DNA from: an uncultured Flavobacteriaceae bacterium
GTDB taxonomy: Bacteria; Bacteroidota; Bacteroidia; Flavobacteriales; Flavobacteriaceae
DNA: 64,000 bases
Direction: 5' to 3'
Assembly: GCA_947489085.1 (NCBI GenBank)
Contig: CANLCJ010000016.1
Coordinates: forward strand, 31,326 to 95,325
Shown here: positions 8,834 to 17,869 of the stretch, one piece after another
Layout: each line of letters opens with the position of its first letter
Numbering within the stretch: the stretch's first letter is position 1
Program-made: the position numbers and the translations under genes
Notes under the pieces: model-generated
What the model saw: the letters and a program-made list of their open reading frames with translations, nothing else
Told to the model about the DNA's origin: nothing
Database searches by the model: none

Positions 8834-11635
8834 ATGAGTAAAGTAGTAGTAGTTTTTTTGTTAAATATTGCATCAGCAATTTTAGGCGCTCAAGTAAAAA
8901 AAATAGAAGGAAATGTAAGAGATGCGGTCTCATTACAACCCATTTTAAACGTAAAAGTAGAGATAGCCACCACAACGTTATCCAGTATAACAGATGTGCA
9001 AGGCGAGTTTAGTTTTAAGGCGCAAATCCCCTTGGGAGCGCAAATACTTATAGTATCTAAAAGCGGATATATAACAAAGCGTTTTCCTATTACAATTAAT
9101 AGAGAAGACAAACTTACCTTTAACGATATAACTTTAGAACGCGATTATGCTTCAAGCCAAGATTTATATACAATAACGTTATCAGACAACGAATTGAATA
9201 ATGATATAGATGGTACTAATAATGTTACAGGTCTCTTGTCTGCATCTCTAGACGTATTTCAACGCACAGCAGCTTTTGAGTTTAGTCAGTCTTTTTTCAG
9301 ACCAAAAGGTCTAGACTCCGAAAATGCAACACTACTTATAAATGGCATAGCTATGAACAAGCTGCATAATGGCAGACCGCTTTGGAGTAATTGGGGAGGC
9401 TTAAATGATGCAACTCGAAATCAAGAATTAGCAACAGGTTTACAACCTTCAAGCTATACATTTGGAGGTATACTAGGAGCTACAAATATAAACACAAACG
9501 CCTCCCAGTACAAAAAGGGAGGACGCATAACATACTCATCCTCAAACAGAAGTTATACCAATCGTGTTTTAGCTACATACGCATCTGGCCTATCTAAATC
9601 CAATTGGGCTTATGTACTGTCTTTAGGGAGAAGGTGGGGTAATCAAGGCTATCAAGATGCTACGCTTTACGATGCAAACTCTTTATTTCTATCTGTAGAA
9701 AAACGAATTAATAGCAAGCACAATTTAAATTTCACGGGTATCTATGCGCCTAACCGCAGAGGGCGCTCATCTGCTAACACTCAAGAGGTGTTCGATATAA
9801 AAGGGATTAAATATAATGCATATTGGGGCGTGCAAAACGGAAAACAAAGAAATTCTAGAATAAGAAATGTAGAAGAACCCATTTTAATGCTAAACCATTA
9901 TTGGGATTTTACACCAAAAACGAGATTAAACACCACTATTGGATACCAATTTGGGCAACGTGGAAATAGCCGTTTAGATAATAATGGTACAGATTTAGTT
10001 AATGGAATTCCAGAAGGTGGAGGCGCAAACCCTAGCCCCACCTATTACCAAAAACTACCAAGCTATTTCGAACGTAATTTCCCTAACGATTTGCAATTTG
10101 CCTTTTTAGCTTTACGCGATTTCGAAAATGGAGGGCAAATTGATTGGAATGCATTGTACGAGGCTAATATTTCTAACAGCCAACGCGGTGGTAATGCCGT
10201 TTACGCATTATACGAAGATAGAGTAGATGATAAGCAACTTACAGGAAATATGTTATTGCATACAGAACTAACCCCCCATACTATTCTAGACTTTGGAGCA
10301 ACTGTAAGGCGTCTAAAATCGGAAAACTACGCAAATGTTTTAGATCTATTTGGAGCAAATACCTATTTAGACGTCGATCAATTTGCATCAACACCAACAG
10401 AAGCTCAAAACGATTTACAAAACCCCAACCGTTTAGTAGGCGAAGGAGACGCTTTTAAATACAATTACAATTTATTTGCAAACGTTATTAACGGCTTTGC
10501 CCAGACCCAGTTCAGCTACAACAAATTGGATGTTTTCACGGCAATGCATTTAACAAAAACTCAATACCAAAGGGAAGGTTTGTATCAAAATGGTGCTTTT
10601 CCAGAAACCTCTTTAGGTAAAGGCGAAGCTCTAAAATTTACAGGTTATGGCGCTAAAGCAGGAATAGGATATAAAATATCTGGAAAGCATTTGTTAAATA
10701 TAAACGGGAGTTACACTACTAGAGCACCAACACTTAGAAATACCTATTCGAATGCGAGAGAAAACCACAATATAGTACCACAAATTACCGAGGAAAAATT
10801 GATGCATGCAGATGTAAATTATAATTTTCGTTCGGCATTTGTAAAAGCAAAATTAACAGGTTATTACACAACCATACAAGATGCTAACGAGATCTCTTTT
10901 TTCTTTGCAGACGGTATTGGGGGAGACAATGTTGCTTTTGTTCAAGAAATTCTACAAGGCGTAGATAAGCAACATATAGGCTTAGAGTTTGGTATTGAAG
11001 CCCAGGTAACACCAGAAATAAAATTGAAAGCCGTAACAGCTTTAGGGCAATTTATCTACACAAATAACCCTAATCTTTTCTTAACAACAGAGGCGGATGA
11101 TGAAGCAGAAGCAGCTGGTTTTGTTGGAGGATTTAGAGATTTTGGAGTCTCGCATTTAAAAAACTACAAGGTGGCTTCAGGCCCGCAGCGAGCCAGTGCA
11201 ATAGGTTTCGAGTATCGAGATCCAGATTTTTGGTGGTTTGGTGCCACAGCTAATTTTTTTAGTAATGCTTATGTAGACATTAGCCCACTAACCCGATCAG
11301 CTAATTTTAGTACAGACTTCGATGGCAATACCTTTAATGATTTTGATGCTGTTTTGGCAGAAGAACTGTTGCAGCAAGAACAATTTGAGGCCTATATGCT
11401 CGTAAACCTAGTGGGAGGTAAATCGTGGCGTATTGGCAAACATTATGTTAGTGTTTTTGCCAGTGTAAACAACCTTTTAAACACCGTATTTAGAACAGGC
11501 GGATTCGAACAAGGTAGAAATGCCAATTTTAGACAATTGCGAGATGATAGCGCTTTGAATACGCCAGTTTTTGGCACAAAATACTGGTATGGTCGAGGTG
11601 CTAGTTATTTTTTAAATATGAACTATACCTTTTAA
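8834..11635 (+). CDS. TonB-dependent receptor with carboxypeptidase-like N-terminal domain
   Basis: About 933 residues. I prefer the ATG at 8834 over the in-frame TTG at 8813, because it starts directly at the signal peptide (MSKVVVVFLLNIASAILGAQ). A carboxypeptidase-regulatory-like beta domain follows (IEGNVRDAVSLQP), then a plug-like region (ATLLINGIAMNKLHNGRPLW) and a long barrel ending in aromatic residues (NMNYTF). It should carry a ligand across the outer membrane using TonB energy. The DUF5689 lipoprotein downstream is the probable surface partner and the divergent secreted nuclease the probable supplier of ligand. Ligand unknown. Confidence 0.92.
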   Translation: MSKVVVVFLLNIASAILGAQVKKIEGNVRDAVSLQPILNVKVEIATTTLSSITDVQGEFSFKAQIPLGAQILIVSKSGYITKRFPITINREDKLTFNDITLERDYASSQDLYTITLSDNELNNDIDGTNNVTGLLSASLDVFQRTAAFEFSQSFFRPKGLDSENATLLINGIAMNKLHNGRPLWSNWGGLNDATRNQELATGLQPSSYTFGGILGATNINTNASQYKKGGRITYSSSNRSYTNRVLATYASGLSKSNWAYVLSLGRRWGNQGYQDATLYDANSLFLSVEKRINSKHNLNFTGIYAPNRRGRSSANTQEVFDIKGIKYNAYWGVQNGKQRNSRIRNVEEPILMLNHYWDFTPKTRLNTTIGYQFGQRGNSRLDNNGTDLVNGIPEGGGANPSPTYYQKLPSYFERNFPNDLQFAFLALRDFENGGQIDWNALYEANISNSQRGGNAVYALYEDRVDDKQLTGNMLLHTELTPHTILDFGATVRRLKSENYANVLDLFGANTYLDVDQFASTPTEAQNDLQNPNRLVGEGDAFKYNYNLFANVINGFAQTQFSYNKLDVFTAMHLTKTQYQREGLYQNGAFPETSLGKGEALKFTGYGAKAGIGYKISGKHLLNINGSYTTRAPTLRNTYSNARENHNIVPQITEEKLMHADVNYNFRSAFVKAKLTGYYTTIQDANEISFFFADGIGGDNVAFVQEILQGVDKQHIGLEFGIEAQVTPEIKLKAVTALGQFIYTNNPNLFLTTEADDEAEAAGFVGGFRDFGVSHLKNYKVASGPQRASAIGFEYRDPDFWWFGATANFFSNAYVDISPLTRSANFSTDFDGNTFNDFDAVLAEELLQQEQFEAYMLVNLVGGKSWRIGKHYVSVFASVNNLLNTVFRTGGFEQGRNANFRQLRDDSALNTPVFGTKYWYGRGASYFLNMNYTF

Positions 11636-11659
11636 AGGTGAGCATAAAATATAGAATAA

Positions 11660-13084
11660 ATGAGACGTAGTATTTTTAAATATGTAGCAGCAGCTTTTCT
11701 AGTGGTGTCCTGTGTAGAAGACGATGCATTTAATGTGCCCAATGTCGAAACGCAAAATTTTGAAATACCAGAAGAGAAGCGTATTACGTTTGCAGCCATA
11801 AAATCCATATACGAACAAGCGGTTAATGGAGGTAACACTACAGCAATTATTGAAGACGATGTGTATGCTGAAGGCTATGTGGTTTCGACAGACAAAGGCG
11901 GTAATTTTTTTGAAGAGTTAATCATTCAAAATAAAATAGACGACAGCAATCCAGATCACGATCCAAGACTAGGGTTTAAAATAGCGATAAACCAAAGTAG
12001 TCTGTCCGATACCTATCAACTGGGACAAAATGTTTTTATAAAATTACAAGGATTGGCTGTAGGCGAAACAAACGGCGTACTAACCATAGGTAGAGGAAAT
12101 GGTGTAACTGTAGCTCAAATACAAGCCTCGGAATATAGAGATATTGTAAGGCGCACTAATAGAATTTTTGAAATAACACCAAAGCTTGTAAACCCAGAAG
12201 ATCTCACAGCATTTGATGAAAATACACTTGTTAAACTCGACAAAATACAATTAAACAGATTTGAATTGGGAGCTACATTTGCTAGTGAGTCTTTCGATGA
12301 GTTTGATGGGTTACGCCTCCTAGAAAGTTGTAATTCTGGAGTGCAAATTATAATGCAAACCAGTACATTTTCAGACTTTAAAACGGTATTAGTACCCCAA
12401 GGTAGCGGAAGTGTAACAGGGATCTATGCTAGAGATTTTAGAGATGATTTTAATGTCATTATACCTAACAGTTCAGTTAATTTAGAATTTGATAACACCG
12501 TACGATGCGATCCCTTAGAACATTCCTGCGGCATGGCATCTGTATTAGGAGAGCACGTTTTATTAGACGAGGCATTTGAAAACCAACGTAACAACAGGCT
12601 TATAAACAGCGAAGGATGGACTAATTATATTGAAACAGGAAGCCAAGGTTGGGAAGCTTGGTCTTCCAGTGCCACAAATGCCTCTTTAGGACGTTCTGCA
12701 AGATTTCAATCTGCAAGTTCTGGAGATAGTAGCAATGTAGGATGGCTAATAACGCCACCCCTTAATTTAGACTTGCAAGAGGGCGAAACTTTAAACTTTA
12801 AAACATCTAATAGCCGAGCCGATAGCAGTTATATGGAAGTACTTTATGCCGACGATTGGGATGGTACAGAAGCGGGCGTAACTGCGGCAACATGGCGCGT
12901 ATTAACAGATGCTTATGTTGTAAAAGACACAGATCCATTTACAGAATGGTTGCCCTCTGGCAATGTAAATTTGTCCTGTTTATCTGGCACAATACACATT
13001 GCATTTAAATACACAGGAGGTGGCCAAGATGGATTCGATGGTGTTTACGAACTGGACGATATTAAGCTGGCTTATGTAAATTAA
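11660..13084 (+). CDS. DUF5689 / choice-of-anchor J lipoprotein
   Basis: 474 residues with lipobox LVVSC, so an outer-membrane lipoprotein. Residues about 40-260 have the DUF5689 look (OB-like strands, AEGYVVSTDKGGNFFEELIIQN). The C-terminal 170 residues look like a choice-of-anchor J jelly-roll domain (GWLITPPLNL, LDDIKL). In flavobacteria such proteins accompany TonB receptors, much as SusD accompanies SusC. It is 24 bp behind the receptor gene, hence one operon. It probably binds substrate at the surface; which substrate is not visible in the sequence. Confidence 0.82.
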   Translation: MRRSIFKYVAAAFLVVSCVEDDAFNVPNVETQNFEIPEEKRITFAAIKSIYEQAVNGGNTTAIIEDDVYAEGYVVSTDKGGNFFEELIIQNKIDDSNPDHDPRLGFKIAINQSSLSDTYQLGQNVFIKLQGLAVGETNGVLTIGRGNGVTVAQIQASEYRDIVRRTNRIFEITPKLVNPEDLTAFDENTLVKLDKIQLNRFELGATFASESFDEFDGLRLLESCNSGVQIIMQTSTFSDFKTVLVPQGSGSVTGIYARDFRDDFNVIIPNSSVNLEFDNTVRCDPLEHSCGMASVLGEHVLLDEAFENQRNNRLINSEGWTNYIETGSQGWEAWSSSATNASLGRSARFQSASSGDSSNVGWLITPPLNLDLQEGETLNFKTSNSRADSSYMEVLYADDWDGTEAGVTAATWRVLTDAYVVKDTDPFTEWLPSGNVNLSCLSGTIHIAFKYTGGGQDGFDGVYELDDIKLAYVN

Positions 13085-13438
13085 CTACCCTTCCAGCGCT
13101 GCGCCAATGGCCTCTACAGTCTTCTTAGAGTTTCCAATAAAGATGGCATCGTCTATTATAAAAACAGGACGTTTTAAAAAGGTATAGTGTTGTAAAATAT
13201 AAGATTTAAAATCTTCTTCGCTAAGATCTTTGTGCTTTAAATCTAGTTTTTTATACAGTTGAGCACGCTTACTAAATAAGCTTTCGTAACTGCCAGATAG
13301 CAATTTCATGGTTTCTAATTGTGTCTCAGTAATAGGGCTACTCTTTATGTCTTGCAGTTCAAATTCAGTACTTAAATTTAACGCATTTATAATTCGTAAA
13401 CAGGTGTTGCAACTTTTTAAATAGTATACTTTTTTCAT
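13085..13438 (-). CDS. ArsC/Spx-like thioredoxin-fold protein
   Basis: 117 residues when started at the ATG at 13436-13438 (MKKVYYLKSCNTC); an earlier ATG would add eight residues. The redox motif CNTC sits at the start of a thioredoxin fold, and the C-terminal FLKRPVFIIDD matches the ArsC/YffB/Spx family cis-proline region. True arsenate reductases have a single catalytic Cys plus Arg; the CxxC form favours a glutaredoxin-like or Spx-like role. It converges with the DUF5689 gene with no gap. No arsenic genes are nearby. Confidence 0.75.
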   Translation of the reverse strand: MKKVYYLKSCNTCLRIINALNLSTEFELQDIKSSPITETQLETMKLLSGSYESLFSKRAQLYKKLDLKHKDLSEEDFKSYILQHYTFLKRPVFIIDDAIFIGNSKKTVEAIGAALEG

Positions 13439-13494
13439 AATATTATGTATTTCAAAACACAAATTAAAGCTATATTTATCGAAAATTAGACATT

Positions 13495-13959
13495 ATGGAT
13501 TTTACATTTCAGGTTTTAAATAATACAAGAACTATTTTTAAAAATATACTCGAAAATCATACTTTAGAAACGCTAAACAATATACCTGCTGGTTTTAACA
13601 ATAATATTATTTGGAATATAGGGCATAGCCTTGTTTCAGAGCAATTGTTGGCTTACAAACTCTCTGGGCTAGAGCCAAACGTTTCTGCAGAGATGATAGA
13701 TAAGTATAGAAAAGATAGTAAGCCAGAAGCAAATATTTCTCAAGAAGAAGTGGACGAGATAAAAGCATTATTGCTAAGTAGTTTAGAAAAAACACAATCT
13801 GACTATAGTGCAGGTATCTTTAAAACATATACAGAATACACAGTATCTACAACTGGTAATACGTTACATAATATAGACGAAGCTCTACAGTTTATAGCCG
13901 TACACGAAGGGTTGCATTACGGTTACGTATTGGCACTTATAAAAGTACTTAAAGTTTAA
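13495..13959 (+). CDS. DinB family protein
   Basis: 154 residues, a four-helix-bundle protein of the DinB/YfiT superfamily. The three metal-binding histidines are visible: NIGHSLVSEQ and the pair in HEGLHYGY. Members are often thiol-dependent transferases (bacillithiol or mycothiol type), but the substrate of this one is unknown. Divergent from the ArsC-like gene, sharing a 56-bp intergenic region with it. Confidence 0.8.
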   Translation: MDFTFQVLNNTRTIFKNILENHTLETLNNIPAGFNNNIIWNIGHSLVSEQLLAYKLSGLEPNVSAEMIDKYRKDSKPEANISQEEVDEIKALLLSSLEKTQSDYSAGIFKTYTEYTVSTTGNTLHNIDEALQFIAVHEGLHYGYVLALIKVLKV

Positions 13960-14014
13960 AAAGGTGTTGTTTTAACTTTTTACTAGGGTAAAGTTTTCAC
14001 CCTTTTACAAGAAC

Positions 14015-14151
14015 TCATCTTGACCTATTTCCTAAAAAAGGGCTGAAATTTACCTATATTTCGTTACTTTTTTTGTCTGTAGCGCTGCTATAAGCTTTAA
14101 AAAAAGCCTCATCTGGTTAAATTTCAACTCATTTTCGGTTAAAAACAAAAC
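14015..14151 (-). repeat. Intergenic inverted repeat, copy A
   Basis: About 137 bp whose reverse complement aligns to 17584-17722 with long identical runs, for example AGTTGAAATTTAACCAGATG and CCCTTTTTTAGGAAATAG. I estimate 80-85% identity. It encodes nothing obvious. It lies between DinB and the rng terminator, and together with copy B it brackets rng, the 30-residue basic gene, HU and mutY. The remainder of the 13960-14212 gap is otherwise empty apart from the rng terminator. Confidence 0.8.
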
Positions 14152-14164
14152 ATCAAGATGCGTT

Positions 14165-14207
14165 TTAAAACAAAAACCCCCTTACACTAACAAAAGCGTA
14201 AGGGGGT
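14165..14207 (-). terminator. Terminator of rng
   Basis: Perfect 10-bp stem ACCCCCTTAC / GTAAGGGGGT with a 12-base loop. Read on the minus strand it is followed by a T-rich run. It directly follows the rng stop codon. Confidence 0.85.
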
Positions 14208-14212
14208 GTGTA

Positions 14213-15757
14213 TTATTTAATACGATTACCATCTTTATCGAAAAAATGATATTCTAAATATGTGTAAGCATCTCGGGGTAAAATTTTAACCCACTTTTTG
14301 TGTTCTAAAAACCATTTAGAACGTATTGATGGAAAGCCCTTAGTTAAAAAGGCTGCTATAAAAGGATGTGTGTTTAAAGTCACCTTACTATAGTCTTTTT
14401 TAAATATTCTCTCCAGATCTTGATTGATTTTTTGCACTATACTAATAGGTGCTTCAACCTCAGAATCACCAGAACCGTTAGGGTTTTCCTCTCGGGTTTT
14501 AATGTTCATTTCTGGACGTGTACGCTGTCTCGTTATTTGTATTAAACCAAATTTACTAGGAGGCAGTATTTTGTGTTTAGCTCTATCATCCTTCATTTCA
14601 TCTCTAAGGTGATTAAAAAGCTTTTGCCTATTCTCAGGCTTTGTCATGTCTATAAAATCTATTACAATAATGCCGCCCATATCGCGTAAACGCAATTGGC
14701 GTGCAATTTCTGTAGCAGAAATTAAGTTAACTTCTAGAGCTGTTTGCTCTTGGTTGTTAGATTTATTAGATCTATTACCACTATTAACATCTACAACATG
14801 TAGCGCTTCGGTGTGTTCTATTACCAGATAGGCGCCTTTAGTCATCGACACGGTTTTACCAAAAGAAGTTTTAATTTGCCGTTCAATTCCAAATTTTTCA
14901 AAAATTGGAATTTTAGCTTGATACAGCTTTACTATAGATTCTTTTTTTGGTGCAATTTCTTGCAAGTACTCTCTAATTTGATAATACAAAGTCTCATCAT
15001 CAACAGTAATTCCGGTAAAAGAATCGTTGAAAATGTCTCGCAATATAGACGAGGCTTTATTCATTTCACCTAAAACTTTACTTGGGTGATGTGCTTTGTA
15101 TAATTTTTTACACATTGCATTCCAACGTTGGAGCAAATTTTGTAAATCGTTATCTAATTCGGCTACTTTCTTGCCTTGAGCTACAGTACGTACTATAATT
15201 CCGAAACCTTGAGGTGTAATACTCTTTACCAGACGTTTTAAGCGGTCTTTTTCATCTCGATCTTCTATTTTTTGTGATATAGAAATACGGTTAGAAAAAG
15301 GCATTAAAACAATATATCTTCCAGCGATAGATAACTCAGAGGTTATCCTTGGCCCTTTGGTAGATATAGGTTCCTTAACAATTTGTACTAATAGCGATTG
15401 ATTGGATTTTAAGGCGTCGGCAATTTTGCCGTCTTTCTCAATATCCTTTTCAAATGGGAAATTTTTTAAAGAAAAATCTTTAAGTTTACCTGTGCTTACA
15501 CGTTTTGTGAATTTTAAAAGCGAAGGTAACTTAGGCCCTAAATCATGATAATGCAAAAAAGCATCTTTTTCGTAACCCACATTAACAAATGCGGCATTTA
15601 GTCCAGGAACAGTTTTTCGAGATTTGGCAATAAACACGTCGCCAACCGAAAAATTGCTATCATCTTCGTCTTTCTGTAATTCTATAAGTTTTCCATCTTT
15701 TAATAAGGCAAAATCGACAGCTTCGGAATTAGATCGAATAATCAATTCTTTATCCAT
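14213..15757 (-). CDS. rng: Ribonuclease E/G family protein (RNase G type)
   Basis: 514 residues, the length of RNase G rather than of RNase E with its long C-terminal scaffold. The N-terminus has the family S1/RNase H-like layout (MDKELIIRSNSEAVDFALL). The metal-binding aspartates are in VVDVNSGN and IVIDFIDM. The protein cleaves single-stranded RNA endonucleolytically, for example in rRNA 5' maturation and mRNA decay. It is the last of a minus-strand run with the small basic gene and HU, although a hairpin at 15901 separates it from the small gene. Confidence 0.93.
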   Translation of the reverse strand: MDKELIIRSNSEAVDFALLKDGKLIELQKDEDDSNFSVGDVFIAKSRKTVPGLNAAFVNVGYEKDAFLHYHDLGPKLPSLLKFTKRVSTGKLKDFSLKNFPFEKDIEKDGKIADALKSNQSLLVQIVKEPISTKGPRITSELSIAGRYIVLMPFSNRISISQKIEDRDEKDRLKRLVKSITPQGFGIIVRTVAQGKKVAELDNDLQNLLQRWNAMCKKLYKAHHPSKVLGEMNKASSILRDIFNDSFTGITVDDETLYYQIREYLQEIAPKKESIVKLYQAKIPIFEKFGIERQIKTSFGKTVSMTKGAYLVIEHTEALHVVDVNSGNRSNKSNNQEQTALEVNLISATEIARQLRLRDMGGIIVIDFIDMTKPENRQKLFNHLRDEMKDDRAKHKILPPSKFGLIQITRQRTRPEMNIKTREENPNGSGDSEVEAPISIVQKINQDLERIFKKDYSKVTLNTHPFIAAFLTKGFPSIRSKWFLEHKKWVKILPRDAYTYLEYHFFDKDGNRIK

Positions 15758-15900
15758 TTTGTCAATTTTAATTCCGCCAATAGGCGAAATGGATTAAACT
15801 TAATTTTTATCACAGGATTTTAATCCGTGGAGCTTAAAACACACCATTTTGGTGTCAAAAAATTAATAAGCTCATTTCAAAGAACTTTGTTTTTTTAATC

Positions 15901-15929
15901 AAAAAAAGTAGTTGTATAAACTACTTTTT
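15901..15929 (-). terminator. Hairpin terminator after the small basic gene
   Basis: Arms AAAAGTAGTT and AACTACTTTT around a five-base loop, with a T-run on the minus strand. It would end or attenuate transcription leaving the 30-residue gene before rng. Confidence 0.7.
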
Positions 15930-15933
15930 CGAT

Positions 15934-16026
15934 TTATTTCTTTTTCTTGTGACGGTTAGCGCGTCTGCGTTTCTTACGCTTGTGCGTCGCTACCTTATGT
16001 CTTTTACGTTTCTTACCACTTGGCAT
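15934..16026 (-). CDS. 30-residue Lys/Arg-rich protein, probable ribosomal protein (bL38-like)
   Basis: ATG at 16024-16026 gives MPSGKKRKRHKVATHKRKKR followed by ten further residues, nine of them basic, Ala or Asn plus His, then TAA. The peptide is 30 residues and too short for most gene callers. I recall a near-identical small protein across Bacteroidota beginning MPNGKKRKRHK or MPSGKKRKRHK. I believe it corresponds to the small ribosomal protein seen in the Flavobacterium johnsoniae ribosome structure and named bL38, but I cannot check this. Its place between HU and rng, and the hairpin after it, fit a highly expressed gene. Confidence 0.7.
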   Translation of the reverse strand: MPSGKKRKRHKVATHKRKKRRRANRHKKKK

Positions 16027-16092
16027 AAATAGTGTCTTTTTAAATTAATGATTTATTTTAATACTGAAATCAGCTTCAGCACCTTTGTTTTC

Positions 16093-16383
16093 TTACTTAA
16101 CTTCAACGTTAGTTTTAACACCTTCTACAAAAACCTTAGCTGGTTTAAATGCAGGGATGTTGTGGGCAGGTATTTTTATAGTAGTGTTTTTTGAAATGTT
16201 TCTGCCAGTTTTTTCTGCTCTAGTTTTAATAATAAAGCTTCCAAAACCTCTCAAGTAAACATTGTCTCCACTTTCTAAAGAAGTTTTTACTTCTTCCATA
16301 AATGTTTCAACCGTTGCTTGAACATCTCCTTTTTCAATTCCTAATTTCTCAGAAATTTTTGCTACCAAATCAGCCTTCGTCAT
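16093..16383 (-). CDS. HU/IHF family DNA-binding protein
   Basis: 96 residues from the ATG at 16381-16383 (MTKADLVAKISEKLG); the longer frame upstream lacks the family pattern. The HU core is plain: dimerising helices, then LRGFGSFIIKTRAEKTGRN and the DNA-intercalating arm with IPAHNIPAFKPAK. It bends and compacts DNA as a dimer. A -7-like element lies about 45 bp upstream. Convergent with nothing; divergent from mutY. Confidence 0.93.
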   Translation of the reverse strand: MTKADLVAKISEKLGIEKGDVQATVETFMEEVKTSLESGDNVYLRGFGSFIIKTRAEKTGRNISKNTTIKIPAHNIPAFKPAKVFVEGVKTNVEVK

Positions 16384-16427
16384 TTTTATTTTTATTATTT
16401 GGGTTATTATAAATTTTAAAAGGGATG

Positions 16428-16459
16428 CAAATATATGCATTTAATATTCAATATTTCAA
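16428..16459 (-). promoter_or_regulatory. Putative promoter of HU
   Basis: On the minus strand, TTG (16457-16459) and TATATTTG (16428-16435) match the Bacteroidota TTG / TAnnTTTG pattern. The 21-base spacer is two longer than the optimum of 19. Confidence 0.45.
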
Positions 16460-16522
16460 ACCTAATTCATTAAAATTAAAGATTATAAACGTTTATTTTA
16501 GCACTTAGCAGAAAAACAATTC

Positions 16523-17566
16523 ATGTCGTTTTCAAAAATATTAATAAGCTGGTATTCAGTTAATAAACGAAACCTCCCTTGGAGAGAAACCCAGAACCCC
16601 TATTACATTTGGCTTTCAGAAATCATTTTACAACAAACACAAGTAAAACAAGGACTTCCCTATTACCTTACTTTTATAGAGCATTTCCCCACGGTTTACG
16701 ACTTGGCAAACGCCAACGAAGAGCTTGTTTTAAAGCTCTGGCAAGGGCTTGGGTATTATTCTAGAGCTAGAAATTTGCATTTTGCGGCCCAATATATTGT
16801 TAAAGAATGTAATGGTGTTTTTCCTAATACTTATAAAACACTTTTAAAGTTAAAGGGCGTTGGAGATTATACTGCAAGCGCAATTGCATCGATATGCTTT
16901 AACGAGGCTACAGCTGTTGTAGATGGAAATGTTTACCGTGTATTGGCAAGGTATTTTGGTATAGAAACACCTATTAATACTACAGAAGGCATAAAAGAAT
17001 TTAAAGCCTTAGCTCAAGAGCTTATAGATAAAAAAGACCCAGCAACCTTTAATCAAGCAATAATGGAGTTTGGAGCTATGCAGTGCAGGCCTAAAACGCC
17101 AGATTGTTTATTTTGCCCCTTGCAAGCTACCTGCATTGCTTATAATAAAGGTAACATTGGTAGTTTACCAGTTAAATTAAAGAAAGTTAAAGTAAAACAG
17201 CGGTACTTTAATTTTTTGGTATTTCAGTTTAACAATGAGACCACGCTTTTAGAAAAACGAGAAGGAAAGGGGATTTGGCAAAATTTATATCAATTTCCCC
17301 TTTGGGAAACAAACACGAATGTATCGTTAAACGACTGTACTGCTTTTTTAAAAAGTTATAAGCATACTAAAGGAGTTTCGTTTCAGTTATCTCAATATAA
17401 CGACGCGCCAAAAATTCATAAACTATCGCACCAGCATTTGTCTGTAACATTTTGGATAGTTAAAGTAGATGCTAGTGCTAATGGGGGAGTGCCTTTTAAA
17501 TTGGTACACGAATACCCTGTGCCAATACTATTAGGAAATTTTATAGAAGCCTTTGGGTTTAATTAA
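16523..17566 (+). CDS. mutY: A/G-specific adenine DNA glycosylase MutY
   Basis: 347 residues. Removes adenine mispaired with 8-oxoguanine. Visible are LPWRETQNPYYIWLSEIILQ (adenine-pocket and catalytic Glu region), the HhH motif LKGVGDYTASAIASI followed by AVVDGNVYRV (catalytic Asp), and the 4Fe-4S loop C-x6-C-x2-C-x5-C (CRPKTPDCLFCPLQATC). A NUDIX-like C-terminal domain for 8-oxoG recognition follows. Full length. Confidence 0.95.
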   Translation: MSFSKILISWYSVNKRNLPWRETQNPYYIWLSEIILQQTQVKQGLPYYLTFIEHFPTVYDLANANEELVLKLWQGLGYYSRARNLHFAAQYIVKECNGVFPNTYKTLLKLKGVGDYTASAIASICFNEATAVVDGNVYRVLARYFGIETPINTTEGIKEFKALAQELIDKKDPATFNQAIMEFGAMQCRPKTPDCLFCPLQATCIAYNKGNIGSLPVKLKKVKVKQRYFNFLVFQFNNETTLLEKREGKGIWQNLYQFPLWETNTNVSLNDCTAFLKSYKHTKGVSFQLSQYNDAPKIHKLSHQHLSVTFWIVKVDASANGGVPFKLVHEYPVPILLGNFIEAFGFN

Positions 17567-17583
17567 AGCACTCATTTTTGACT

Positions 17584-17722
17584 TTTTGTTTTAACCAAAA
17601 TAAGTTGAAATTTAACCAGATGAAGCATTTTTTGAAGCCCATAGCAGTGCTACAAACAAAAAAGTAACAAATAGGGGTGAATTTGAGCCCTTTTTTAGGA
17701 AATAGAAAAAGTTAAGATAAGT
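17584..17722 (+). repeat. Intergenic inverted repeat, copy B
   Basis: Inverted partner of 14015-14151. Fills most of the mutY-ssb gap (17567-17869). Outside it I see only a -7-like TATTTTTG at 17838-17845 ahead of ssb, without a matching -33 TTG. Confidence 0.8.
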
Positions 17723-17869
17723 TCAAAGCTTTTGGCGCATTATTGAATAGTAAAAGTGGTCTTTTTTTGTTAATTTTAAAGCTAATATTAAAGATTGAAA
17801 CAAGAGACAGAATCTGGTAGGGCTTTAATTATTTACTTATTTTTGTTTACTTTAAATTTATAAAACAAT

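Noticed and set aside
8813..8836. TTG at 8813 as start of the TonB receptor
   Set aside because: The in-frame ATG at 8834 begins directly at a good signal peptide; the extra seven residues would disturb it.
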